From contig NBIV01000029.1 in assembly GCA_003194525.1 (NCBI GenBank), positions 248,001 to 312,000 of the forward strand: DNA of 64,000 nt, given 5' to 3'. Source of the DNA: Gracilariopsis chorda. Its lineage: Eukaryota > Rhodophyta > Florideophyceae > Gracilariales > Gracilariaceae. The notes beneath the pieces are model-generated. The model saw nothing but the letters and a program-made list of their open reading frames with translations. It had not been told where the DNA came from and ran no database searches. This document shows positions 53,170-64,000 of the stretch, piece after piece (the stretch's first letter is position 1; each line of letters starts with the position of its first letter). Both the position numbers and the translations under genes were made by a program.

Positions 53170-53785
53170 TCAAGGGTGTGCCGAGTGCAAAGTCTCAGCA
53201 TAGGCACTGCGACGAGCGAGGCGACTAGCATGCCATAGAGGAGAACATTGTTCCTCGCACTCGTCAATCGCAAGAACTAAATCATCCAGAAGTTTCTCCT
53301 TCTCCCCTCGGATTTCCATTATACCAAAAGCGTGGCTGTTTAACCTCATGGCGGAACGATGGTCGCTCACAATTTTCTTGAAGTGATCATTCGACGATTT
53401 CCACATTGGGGCATGGACTTCGCTTAGAGCCCCTGAAGGAAAGATGGACAAGAAATTAGAGAGTGCTTCTTCGTGTAGTCGCTTTGCCTCACCATGTGGT
53501 GAAGATGTCCATCAACTGCGATGACAGCTTTAAGCGGGATTATATCCCATGCCGCTAAAAAGCGCAAACGTCTGCGTCGAGTGAGAGTTGGTGGATCTGC
53601 AATTGTTTGCGTTGGCGGCATAGTAGCTGATGGACCGGTTGTGTTGTGATGAGCCGAAGGTTGACGTGGAAGGGAAGTAAGCCGGGGCGGTCCTGGTGAT
53701 TTGGGCTGGATAGTGGAAATGGCCTAATGGAGCTGACTAGAGCCTCCTCGATAGAGGAGGAAGAGGATCCAAATTGCTTTGACAA
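53170..53785 (-). pseudogene. MYB/SANT-like partner protein of the Harbinger relic
   Basis: Minus-strand frames in succession (53555-53785, 53424-53621, 53170-53451). One has the helix-turn-helix-like stretch AAWDIIPLKAVIAVDGHL and the last has FKKIVSDHRSAM...EKEKLLDDLVLAIDE. This fits MYB-like DNA-binding proteins carried by PIF/Harbinger elements, where the partner binds the element ends and brings the transposase to DNA. The frames are broken. Orientation tail to tail with the transposase is common in these elements. Confidence 0.5.
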
Positions 53786-56626
53786 GCATCACTCTTATGG
53801 CGAGAAGAGTGCCCCCAATTCATTGCAGGAGGGAGGTTTCTCGGAGGTACGTTTTTCCTATTTCGCTTAAGCGAGCTCCAAGCGAGAACTCACATGGCTT
53901 GGCAACCCCCTTGTGAGAAACTTCGACCACTTCTTCAACGTTTCTCTCCGTTTACAACCCATGTGACAAAATATAGCATTGCGTAAACCCTCTACTATTG
54001 CAATACTAACTTAGTAGTTGCGGTTATGTTACGATGACGAACATTATTGCTTTATTCAACGCAATGCGAGGGTAAAAACGTTTCATCTTCGTATTTTGGA
54101 AGAAAAGGTCAACAGCTACACAAAGACGTTTACCACAGCTTATATGTACAGGCTGACCGCTTACACTTCTTCTACAAAGACAACGCACGAAATTGTACCT
54201 ATGAGTACTTCACTTTCAAGTTTTTATGCCTGGTAAAATAACTACAGTTTTGAAACTTTTGGCAATTCCAAAGAAAAACGCAGCTGATATTTAAACTTTT
54301 ATAGGCAAACGCGTTTTATTTGAATCTGCTTTACAAGTCTGAATTTACAAAACCAAAAACCGCCAAATTGCAAAAACCAAAACCAGGGTTTGCTCTACTC
54401 TGGGCATCTTTTCGGCAACCTACTCGACTCAAACCTACCCATATCTCAAATAGAGGCTGTATGATTGCTAGACCTTCTAAACCGGGACGCTTATGTCTAC
54501 TGTAGATGACATAAGGTCCTCATATCATTGGGCAGGAGCCTTTGGACGGCACAAAACACTGACTCTCAAAGTGCCAAATTTTTCTGTTCTAATGTCTACT
54601 GTCAAGCAGTATATGTTATACCCTTGTGCCGTAAGTAAACACTAAGAAGGATAGGGTTCCGTATGGAATGAGATCTCATTTTCAAACATACAACTTCACT
54701 CACTTGCTTCCACCACAACCTGTGGAGTCGACACTGCAACCATCCCAGCACCACCACCGTTAATACCAGTGTTCCCATCTGCTCTCTGCTATCTCTCATG
54801 ACGTTTTATCATGAGCGAAAATAGAAGAGAGATGGTAGATAAATCTTTAACACAGTAGTACTGGGCCGCAAATAAGGCGCCTCGAAGTAGTTCTCTGATT
54901 TAAAAGGTGTGCATTGGACCAAACACATCATTAAGGACAAAATAGTTCTCTTTGACGGTAGTTTCTTTCTTTCATATCGTTAAAGAAATTCTTCCAGTTC
55001 AAACACTAGTATGCTACCCACCCAAACTAGACCAAATTCTTTAATTAAAAACCCAGTTTCATCCTGCACAGCGGACAGAGGTTGCAGAGAAGAAGGGACC
55101 TACTCGGCTTCTATTTCAAAAAGGTCACAATATGACACGGAAGTATTGGAAGGACTAGGATCACTGGAAACCTCGCCAATGATGTTTGTGACTTCTTTCT
55201 TTGATATGGTGAGCTGGGTGCAATGACAAAGTTGAAACCATTCGGTGGGCTCCACAGATATTGTATAGGCAGAAGATATCCTAAGAGGCACAATACCTTG
55301 TGCCACCCTGGTACATCGTAGCAAGGATTAATCTCAGAACAGGTGTCTATTACTCGTTAGCAAGCCCTAGTATGCAGCTTTATATGATATGGGCCTAGCT
55401 CAATTGTCTATAAAAGCCTGCCTTCGGCGCCCTTAAACGAAATTTTGGACCATAGCACTTTCCCTCTCTCTTGCAACGCCCACTTTCCGTTAGAGCTGTC
55501 CGCCACTCCATGAACTCAACTGACCCCTCCCTTACGTTCCCTTTAGTGGATTAGCCCGGTCTCCTGCATTCTTTTCCATTCCCTACACGCAACGGACTCT
55601 TGCTAGCATTGGTTTGATGTGTCATTTTGTGCAATCATCCCCGTGCTAAGCCTCAGGTCTTTGTCGCACGTGATATGGTGAGGGGTCATACTGGCACTGA
55701 GCTTCACCTAGGTTCTTAGTCGCACCATTTTTGTCGCTGTTGCACCTACCGCTCTGCATTTGTTCTGGTTACTATACTTGTGTGCTGTACGCAGCTAAAC
55801 CACCTCTTCCACCTTCTTAAACCTATTTCCAAGCCGCTCTACTCTCTTCCAGGGCTGGGGTGGTTACTCACTCCGGTTTCTACACTACTTCTTGGCATTG
55901 CACGCCTGTGCTGGTATTCGCAAGCCCCAAACCATTGCACTGTCCACTTTCCAGCAGGGCAAGAAAGAGAAAAGACATTCATTGTCCTCTGTTGTCTGTA
56001 ATACCACAATATCGCTCCCATCTACGATAGTAGACCTAAGTGATGACATCTTATTGGTCTTCGCTTCAATCCAAATTGATTGCATTCAATAGGAAAAGTG
56101 TTCCTCACTACAGCTTTATGTCTGCTTTCATTTTTTTGGAGCACCTCCATGTACTTCGTACAATTCGTACTTGTGCTCACAACTTCGTCAACCTAAGCTA
56201 TGTGGGTTCACTGTAGTTTAAATGCAGCTACTGAAAGGAATGCTTGTAACGCGAACGGCACAAGTACCGCCATAAGAGATGGCCAATTGTCATGTTGTAC
56301 GTTCGACATCACTGTGCGGTTTGCGTATTCCAATACTGAAAGATGAGAAATATTTCCTGCTTATAAATGCATATTTATCGTAATACCGAAGACATACAAA
56401 CCTCAGCGATGCCACGGGGTGCAATAATAACATTACAGGAGCCGCAAACTGATACGAGATAGAAAATGGATAGTTTGAGGTTCTTTTTCTCCGAGCAGTA
56501 GTAGAAGAAGACATATTAAGTAGCGTAGCGTGAAGCGTAAAAGTACACACTGTAGTATACTTTTCCTTGCAAAGGCCCAGCTTATGAAATAAGCTTACGC
56601 AGAAAAAAGATCGCGGATCGTTCAGT
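53786..56626. other. Region without a recognised gene
   Basis: About 2.8 kb with scattered frames of 60-90 codons on both strands. I see no domain, repeat family or promoter I can support. Confidence 0.4.
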
Positions 56627-58127
56627 TTGAATATGAAAACTTCCTACTCAGAATGCGTACAGGTTTGGACTAGGAAAGAAATTCTTCATCGAAGAAAAGG
56701 GTCAAACGCGCTCTCAATGGACGAAATGTTGGCGTACTTTGGCTTAGAGCCCGCTACACCGGTTCATCTTCTCAATCACCTTCGCTACGACTGCTCTACC
56801 TCTGTACTTCTTGGGAATCAGATCTTCAAGAAAACGCTGTTAAGGTCACAAAGATCAAGAAAAGTCTGTTCTGGTACACAATCGACCTAATCTAAGACAA
56901 CATTCAACCTTAAGTATTGTTGCCGTTGCCACTATTCTTAGATGTAGAGTATAGAACACAGATTTTCGTCAAGCATACTTGCAATCTGCATAGATGCTCA
57001 TGCGTAAAGTATAAATGAGGCCTGCACAAGAACTGGAACTTCTAGTAGACATGTCGTTTGAACTTGTACGTCCTCTTTATGAAATTTCAGACTGCAGAGA
57101 ATATTAGTACAGAAAAGTAACTACTCACTTGAGAGAAAATCTAGGCATGAAACCAAGCTTATTTATGAGCCGCAAACAGTCGAGGCTAGCCGGCCTAACA
57201 GTTGTTTACGTATGGGACCTCCTTCACTGCGGGCCCGATCAATTCCTGCAGCAGGCAAAGCTCACTACTCAAAAGTTGGAATCAAAGGACTTAGAAATGG
57301 ATTCCACTACACTCGCAGGCGTACAGTACGCACAACCGATAACGTTTTTTCACTAGGTGAAGAACTTTGTGCCAAACGATTGCATATTCTTCCAAAAGAT
57401 TGCATCTTCTTTGATTTTCGTTCATTCAGACACAACATTGCTTTTTTGACCCCACGCGACCAGATAATTGCTGTGCTATCAACATGACTCCTCAAATTAC
57501 GGAAAAATCATTTTCAAAAGAAGATGTAAAAACATCAAGAAGTTCATAACACATGTTCAACAAAGTGAAAATGTAAGTCTGAAATATTTTAACATTGATG
57601 TCAATTCACTTCTCCTCAAGGTGTGCTCTGATTCATCATTTGCCAGTAACGCAGACTACTCATCTCGGATCAGATTGATGATTCTTCTCGTGAACAAGTT
57701 CGACAACTGTAATATTCTTCATTTATCAAGTCACAAAAGCCGGCGCGTTACAAGATCAGTTTTAGGAGAAGAACTCTACACATTTGCAGATGCATTCGAT
57801 ATAGCTTACGTTATCAAACATAACTTACAGTCAATTCTTGGAAAGATAACTCCAATCACATTGCTCACTGACTCAAAAAGTCTATTTGACGTAATAAAAA
57901 TAAACTTACCGACGTTTGAAAAGCTAATGATCGACATTTTAGGTGTTACTGAAGCCTACTCGAACCAAGAAATTTCTGATCTTGGATATGTCACCTCCGA
58001 CAACAACTCCCCTTCCTTTTTTACGAAATTTAAGAACTGTGATGCTTTGAACCAAAGTCTACTTATTTCCAAATGCATTTTTGATATTCGACAACTAGTT
58101 ATACGTGAGCCCATACAAAATTTGTAA
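56627..58127 (+). pseudogene. Second Ty1/copia fragment, RT end and RNase H
   Basis: Plus strand. The piece 57129-57356 resembles the RT palm of copia elements of the fungal/oomycete type (LAGLTVVYVWDLLHCGPDQFL, where the catalytic YVDD has become YVWD). The piece 57468-58127 is a copia RNase H-like C-terminal domain, well kept: CSDSSFASNADYSSRI, then SSHKSRRVTRSVLGEELYTFADAFD, then LLTDSKSLFD and SDNNSPSFFTK. 56627-56890 may hold earlier parts of the same polyprotein. A different frame is used for each block, so it is dead. The sequence is clearly different from the copia element at 1210-24564. Confidence 0.7.
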
Positions 58128-58849
58128 GCAGTACAAAAACACGAGGTAATGTGAGAATTTCGGTTTGCTTACCGCCCTTATCAAATGGTGAGACACAAAG
58201 CGATAGACCACAACTTCTCATCATTCGTGAGGATGGGGATAAAGCGTCTTGCTCTCTCACCATTCTTAAGAATGGTGACATGGCCTTCTTACAGTGCCAC
58301 AAAAACTTACTGCTTGCATCTAGCTTAGTCCGAGGAAGACGAGTGGCCTTTTCCTCTCTATACAATAAAAGGGAGACACCAAAACGCAACCCTAGTCTCT
58401 GTTCTCGACCAGCTTCACTTCAACTACTTCAACTTGTGTTTAAGCAAAGGCATCTTCCTTTCTTGCCCGTCTCTAGCTATTGCCACAGGCCGCCCCTTCT
58501 TTAAGCTTATTATTTCACGAAACCTGTTCAAAGGTATACGAATGTGTTTCGGAACCATCGTAGCGCCATTGGAGGTAAAAGTGATAGAAAACTAGTTTCG
58601 GAAGTCAAAACCCCCTGCTCTAGGTTGTGCGCGAATGGAAAATCAACAAACGCGCTTCATGGAGGTTCAAGAACTTCTTCGTGAACAGATTGGCCACCAC
58701 TTGATTCTCAGCAAAGAAATCGAAAGTAGACCCTTCTACGTAGCAATGGAAGAGCGGTAAAGTAAAAACCAGCTCCAAAAGCTCGCACTCAGTAGCTGTA
58801 TAGTTTTACTGAGCAGAAACAAACTTTCGCAAAGTATACACAATTACAC
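58128..58849. other. Region without a recognised gene
   Basis: Two overlapping frames on opposite strands (58151-58504 plus, 58099-58389 minus) have no known domain. It probably holds flanking or untranslated parts of the neighbouring retroelements. Confidence 0.35.
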
Positions 58850-61710
58850 GCTCCTTTTCTTAAATGTAAAACTGGGTTAGAGTAACCCCAACAGCTAGTT
58901 GAGACGAATCGATGTGAACCCGAAATGGCCAGGACCAGTCTGGGCGTATCAGCACCGGCGCTGAGACATGTGCTTGAATCAGATCCTCGAACGCTGCTGC
59001 CGTCTCATCACTCCAACCTCGAATACTTGCGTTCTTCTTTGTAACAGCAGTAAGGGGAGCAGCTCTTTATGAAAATTGCAGGATAAATGTTCGAAAGAAC
59101 TGTACAAGACTCATGAAGCTGCAAAGCTCTGTGACGTTAATAGTACGTGGCCATTTCTTCACTACGTCAATCTTTCTCGGATGGACAGAAATACCATCAC
59201 AGCGAACCAACAACCCGAGATATTCTATGTCAGAAGCCATGAATGAACACTTCTTCGGTGAAACACGCAGATAATTTTTGCGCAATCTGGAAAGAACGGA
59301 CCGCAAATGTTCGACATGCTCTTCGCACGTGCACCTGAAGATTAAGGTATCGTCGATATACACAACCATAAATCTATCCATAGAATCAGAAAACACACGG
59401 TACATCAATGATTGGAACTTAGCTGGTGCATTAGAGATCTACATTGGATCACTAAGTATTCAAACTGCCCATACTTAGTATTGAATGCAGTCTTTTCAAT
59501 ACCAGATGCCCGAAGGCGGATCTGGTGGGAGCTAGTTTTCAAATCGAGGTTGGGAAAGAAGCGCGCCTGCCCTAGCCGATCAAATATCTCATAGTAACGT
59601 GGTAAAGAGGCAATATTTGGTTTCGTGATCCGGTTGAGAGCTCTGTAGTAGACCATATCCCGTAAATCTCTACCAAGTTCCTAAAAAAGAAGATTGGGGC
59701 CCCATATTGTGGGATAACTGAACACGGTCAATGACCAAATGGATTGTTCGTGTGGACCTCGGCTGTAGGGAGCCCCGGGTGGGCTCGACCTAGAAGGGGA
59801 GGAGAGGGCTACCGGTAGGGTCTGTGGCCGCAACAACTACTAGAGGTGCAAGATAGTCGACTAGTTCTACGTACCAGCGTGGTAGTCGCTAGGTATTGTG
59901 ACTGGCGGACTAGTAATACCTGATAAGATCTTGGATAACCAAAAAGGTTGACTGTAAAAACCAGTTGGTATCACAATTATCCAACAGGTGCGTACCGTTT
60001 ACCTTGACGGGGAAAAAGGCTGACGCTCACCTTAAGGGTGGGCGAGCTTGACTCCACGTGTACATGGCACGCTACGTGTGCCACGTCTGAGGTGCCCCCT
60101 AATGGTGCACCTCAGTGCTGTAGTTAACAGTTAGAACTACTTCTAAAAACTAAAGTTAAATATTAGGACATGCTGCCCTGGTCCAATCACCCACGTGGCA
60201 CACCGAACTGGTATTTTTCACACCACTTTGGTACAAAAATCCACTATACGACACATACAGAGACTTACTTGGGCGATTTTTCCCAGATTTCAGCAGCTTT
60301 TCCACGTGGTCCTGTGCCGTGACCAGCTCAGCGGTGCAAAGCTTTTACACCACCCGGTGCGGGGGCTGCGTATCAGATGCAATCTCGATAGCATGATCAG
60401 CGTCCCGAACAGAGGGCAATCCACTTGGAAGCTGGGATTGAAATAAATCCTCATGTTCATGTAAGATGGCTCGTTACTTCTTATCATCTTTGTTCACGAC
60501 CTAGGCATTATCGTCTGTAGTAGTTGTCAAAACTGGTGCTGGATCCGATTTACAAACCTTAATAAGGCGATAAACTTGTGTACCAATCGTAGGGCGACGA
60601 AGTCGGCGACGAAACTGCTTGACACACATCTTCTTCACCATATATTCTAAACGCACGGCAACGTGAGCAGAAAGCGTGTGACCTTCGACAGTAGCGATAT
60701 GTGATTAGTAATTTGTCTCAGAAATAGAATACAAATGCCATGGCATGCCCAATAATACATCAAACCTTGCGTCGGCCACGATCCAATTGCCATGAGAAAT
60801 ATACGTTCCAATCCTAACCTCCCCGTTTGCCACCTATCTGAGTACCAATTTCAGGAGAATCCTGCTTGGAATTGCAGACATCCATCAAAACCGGACGGAT
60901 TACAAACCTATCTCTATGTTTCTCCGCAAAGTCACGTGAGATTACGTTGGTCGTACACCTGTCAATTTTACGTATACAAGCAGGGATTCGTTAAAACTGT
61001 CCCTACAATAACGAGAGAGTGAAAAATCGAACGCTCTCATTCGAAGCGTTTGGGGGCAAGTTATTGCACAAACGTCCTTTCGGCGTGCTCTTATTAGTTT
61101 TGAAAGGGCACTTTAGTTTTCTAAACTATCAGAAACTAAGTCATCATCACGATTCTCTTCCCCTATCATGGCTTCGATGTTTGCAACAGCGGCCCGGTGT
61201 GCCTCCCTTTTGGGGTGCTTCCACGGACGACAGCCTGGTTTGTGACATCTAAAGCATGCGTTGTTGCAAATATCCAACAAACGTTTCTTCGAACGCCCTG
61301 AACGTCAAAACCCGGTATTTTCAATTACTATTCGTACTGGACCGGAACTTGTAGACATCTTTGAAGATGATTCGAGCAAGACAACAGCAAATTCGGCCTC
61401 TACAAGCATGGTGATCTTAATAGCTTCTTCAAAATCAATACAGTTGGCTTTTCTGACCTCAAACTGCATCTTCTGCTTTAAACCACTGACAAGTTTGTCA
61501 CATTTCTCACTACTGCTCGTGTTCGGAATAGTGAGTACGGTATTACAGACACTGGACGGATACTCTGCCACAAACCCAGTCTGCGTACACGACCTCAACG
61601 AATTTTGGGCTCGACGTTCGTCATCTTCGGGTACAAGCTCTTTAATTATTGCAGCAATAAACTCTTACCATGTCGCCGGGGGTTCATTAGATCTCAAAAA
61701 CGTGTAACAA
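58850..61710 (-). pseudogene. Second Ty3/gypsy element (gag-pol remnant)
   Basis: Minus strand, read from 61710 down. A gag fragment at 61305-61598 includes SEKCDKLVSGLKQKM and FEEAIKITMLVEAEFA, with a Cys-rich knuckle-like stretch near 61230. A protease end with RFDVLLGMPWH lies near 60750. The RT start is near 60300-60440 (LPSGLPSVRDADHAIEI). The RT palm at 59405-59656 has YRALNRIT and DLKTSSHQIRL, and 59067-59408 has FMVVYIDDTLIF with the catalytic YIDD. RNase H near 58900-58990 begins FEDLIQAHVSAPVLI. No integrase is seen in the window. Frames are broken repeatedly and a solo LTR splits the RT. Confidence 0.75.
59708..60253 (-). repeat. Solo LTR of an unidentified family inside the gypsy RT
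   Basis: 546 bp beginning TGTGGGATAACT and ending CTATACGACA (TG...CA on both strands). It is flanked by catat (59703-59707) and catac (60254-60258), a duplication with one mismatch. Without the LTR and one flank copy, the RT frame runs straight into the conserved YGAP motif. It has no similarity to the 796-bp LTR family. It holds at least six short hairpins (see findings). Strand is not determined; minus is given because it follows the interrupted gene. Confidence 0.75.
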
Positions 61711-62269
61711 TAAATTGCAGCCGTGCCTGTTAATAAGGTTGTAGCGAAGGAACTGTGATTTAGATCGGTGATTGCAACATTTGCGCTGGCTAACTGAACC
61801 AAATGAAAGTACTCTTAACTTTTTACAGCCATTTATTGACTTAAAGAAAATCACGCTTGCCTCTGGACGACTGCGGCTTATTTGGTCTTAAATTGATCGA
61901 CACAGAATGATTTGGAGGTTCAATAGCAGCGATGCTACCAGTGCAACAACAACTAAGAGTCTTTACTGGAGCTTATCTTTGACAGATCGATGCCTCTTTC
62001 ACTTCTCTCAGCTTTGGGGCTGCGTTAGCAATGACGTATACATTCATGCACCCGTTCGTCTGGTTCTGGGAGTTCTAATTGGACTGAATACACGTATACG
62101 TACAAGCAAACTTATTCACAATTCTCTCGTAGCCTTATCGACGTGCCGGCTCGTCTTCCCTGAGCTCTAGACGGGCTCGTCTATCTTCTCTAAACTGTAA
62201 CTGTTCCAGTAGAGGTTTTTGTAGGTAAGTTATCTATAATTCTGTACCAGTGCATAACCAATCACAGAC
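61711..62269. other. Region without a recognised gene
   Basis: Only short frames; the plus-strand frame 61907-62170 (87 codons) shows no known domain. It may include the missing 5' end of the second gypsy element. Confidence 0.35.
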
Positions 62270-62554
62270 AATAAATGCCTGAATTGACTGCAATGCAATC
62301 CAGTGAGATTGACGCACAACAAGTTGCTTTCTGTAACTGGCCAGCAGGAACGTCGATATGGGAGTGCCAACCACTAAACAGCAAGCCTTGCTGCTGCTGG
62401 TGCTGAATATTTTAAATAGCAGAGAGACATTGCACCAAAAGGCCATTTTGCATGCGCGTACGCGGGGGTGCAAAGCGCTTTTCTGGCACAACCTCTCCAG
62501 TCAGTCAAAAACAACCTTATAACCATGTGTAGGCTTAAGAGGGGCTTTTTGAGA
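62270..62554 (-). mobile_element. Degenerate non-autonomous Helitron copy
   Basis: Minus strand. It starts A^TCTCAAAAAGCCCC at 62554 and follows units A-C through the acacatg loop, the gcatgcaaaatgg block, the CAG repeat and the tggcactccc block before similarity is lost near 62270. It is much more diverged than the array units and lacks the 3' twin hairpins. Confidence 0.7.
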
Positions 62555-62837
62555 TGTAAAAACGAATATAAAATCTTTTCAGTGGTATATTAGCCTCCAT
62601 AGATGGCAAGAATAACACACATCCCAAGCGCCAACAACATTCAGACAGGGCCTTAATTTTGCGATTACTATAAAGCTTCTCATAGTATACTGCGCCGTAT
62701 CAGCCGAACGCTTGAGAATCATATGCGTATCATATAACAGATTGAGTGAAGCTCTTGTACTCACCTGTGACAGTATACCCCTTGCACGAAAAGCTCCAAG
62801 CAGAGTTTACAGAGATTGATTGATTTATATATTAATT

Positions 62838-64000
62838 CTCGAAAGGGGGAAGCGGCCTTTGGCCGCGACTGGCGCTGCGCGCCGCGGTGGAAGAGTGATA
62901 AAAAGCGATGGGAAAAAAGAGAGGGTGGAGGAAGCAAAAGCAGAAAAGCAAATAGTCTAATTCAATGAACGAAGAACGGGAGAAATATGATTACAGTTGT
63001 GGAGGGATGCAGAACTGAAGGGCTTTAGGCAGCCATGGGTTGGGGATGGTCACAGGAATAAGATGAATTGTGTGCGCATTTGCGGATGTAAGCTGCGCAT
63101 CTTGCAGGAGCAGGACATGGTCGCTTCTTCTAACGCGTGACAATGCCACATACAACTGACCGGCACAGAAGAAGTTGGATCGCACATCCACAACCAAGCC
63201 ATCCAACTTTTTTCCTTCTCCTTTGTGAACGGTAGCTGCAGACGCGAGACGAATGGGTAACTGCCTTCAAATCATGCGAATGTTTGCGAAAGAAAACTCG
63301 GAGTCGATAGGATGCAGGACCTGTCGTTCCAGCACCTGTCCGTTCTGGTCGAATCGAGCCACCTGCATCGTGAATTGATCGACACGCACGACTACGAACA
63401 GCTTTTCGTTGACCACAGCAAGATGCAGCACGTTCCGAATGACCATAAGTGGCACACAAATGTTCAATTCCAACTTATGAGGCGGTACTCCAGTAGGCGC
63501 ATAATGATATGCAAACTGAACAAAATTATTGGTGACGTCGGGATCTGAGTTCTGCCCACAGTCATGTTGTACCGTCATAGCTGACGGAAGAGTGAAGCGT
63601 TCACCAGGAAACAGATCCAGCGGTGCCGCATTGTGTTCGTCGATCAACTGGTTTGTGGACGCAGTGAGCATTTTACTGAGATCCACATCCTCCTTGTGTC
63701 GTGTTGTGAGCCACTTCCACAGGAATTGGTAAACCGTTTCCATGCCACCGGTAATCTGAGTCGTTGTGGAGCGTTGTTGGATATTGTGTTGCGTGCAACG
63801 GAACGTAAAAGCGACCTAAATGCCGGATCATCGGCTTGGCGTACTAGATCGGTGAGATACAGCACTTGAACCGAGCACAATGTCCACAGATCACTCTTCC
63901 ACGGCAATTCGTTGAGAATGTTTGTGTACACTTGTCTCACATTTCCACTTGGATTGGTCCATGTAAAACTGCGGAACAACTGGAAGCAGCTGGGAGTAGC
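62838..64000 (-). mobile_element. Second autonomous-type Helitron, 3' part, running off the window
   Basis: Minus strand. The twin hairpins (62852-62866 and about 62871-62885) mark the 3' end near 62838, where similarity to the first copy stops after TTCC. The helicase pieces 62991-63206, 63267-63743 and 63644-63979 match 7200-8212 of the first copy at most residues. A stop present in the first copy at 7646 is absent here, while a frame loss near 63250 is new. The 5' part lies beyond 64000. Confidence 0.85.
62991..63979 (-). pseudogene. Helitron helicase C-terminal region, second copy
   Basis: Minus-strand Pif1-like helicase. The frame 63644-63979 has NELPWKSDLWTLCSVQVLYLTD and RQADDPAFRSLL. 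The frame 63267-63743 has METVYQFLWKWL through DSEFSFANIRMI, continuous where the first copy has a stop. The frame 62991-63206 ends with MDGLVVDVRSNFFCAGQLY and VALSRVRRSDHVLL. Between 63206 and 63267 the frame is lost across the conserved KGQGKT-type motif. It is therefore broken, but at other places than the first copy, so the two copies were active-derived independently. Confidence 0.8.

Noticed and set aside
1-64000. CRISPR array
   Set aside because: The direct repeats seen are transposon ends or microsatellites without regular spacers, and the genome is eukaryotic.

Overview
The window looks like nuclear DNA of a photosynthetic eukaryote, probably an intron-poor red alga. Two genes point to a plastid: an LL-diaminopimelate aminotransferase with a transit-peptide-like leader and a Tic110-type inner-envelope import protein. 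Most host genes are single uninterrupted reading frames, a DRG-type GTPase being the exception with two short GT-AG introns. Eukaryotic transposons of at least six kinds fill the rest. The assignment to red algae is an inference from this combination; no organelle or rRNA sequence is present to prove it.

Layout. (1) 1-1209: no recognised gene. (2) 1210-24564: one degenerate Ty1/copia element on the minus strand, about 3.8 kb by itself, with tiny (about 87 bp) LTRs. It is inflated to 23.4 kb by two later insertions: a head-to-tail Helitron array (1275-9293) inside its 3' LTR, and an 11.5 kb Ty3/gypsy chromovirus (11674-23185) inside its protease region. The chromovirus carries a long extra ORF on the opposite strand. 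(3) 24.7-46.2 kb: the host gene island. It holds DapL (+), a DRG1-like GTPase (-, 3 exons), Tic110 (+), a FANCE-like protein (-), a small hypothetical ORF (+), a 1414-residue secreted malectin/IPT/sorbosone-dehydrogenase-like protein (-), a small coiled-coil protein (+), a PP2C phosphatase (-) and a membrane RING-H2 protein (+). (4) 46.4-49.2 kb: a pile of 5'-truncated LINE 3' ends with different simple-sequence tails. (5) 49.2-64 kb: relics only. These are a PIF/Harbinger-like transposase plus MYB-like partner split by a solo LTR of the same chromovirus family, a second Ty1/copia fragment, a second Ty3/gypsy element (-) interrupted by another solo LTR, and a second copy of the Helitron (-) running off the window end.

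How it fits together. The two copia LTRs act as an internal control: the 5' LTR is intact and shows the empty Helitron target site, so the Helitron array boundaries can be read to the base (A^T target, 5'-TC start, 3'-CTTG end). The two solo LTRs are likewise supported by target-site duplications and by the protein frames that resume across them. All transposon coding regions seen carry stops or frameshifts, so every element here looks dead in cis. The host genes look intact.
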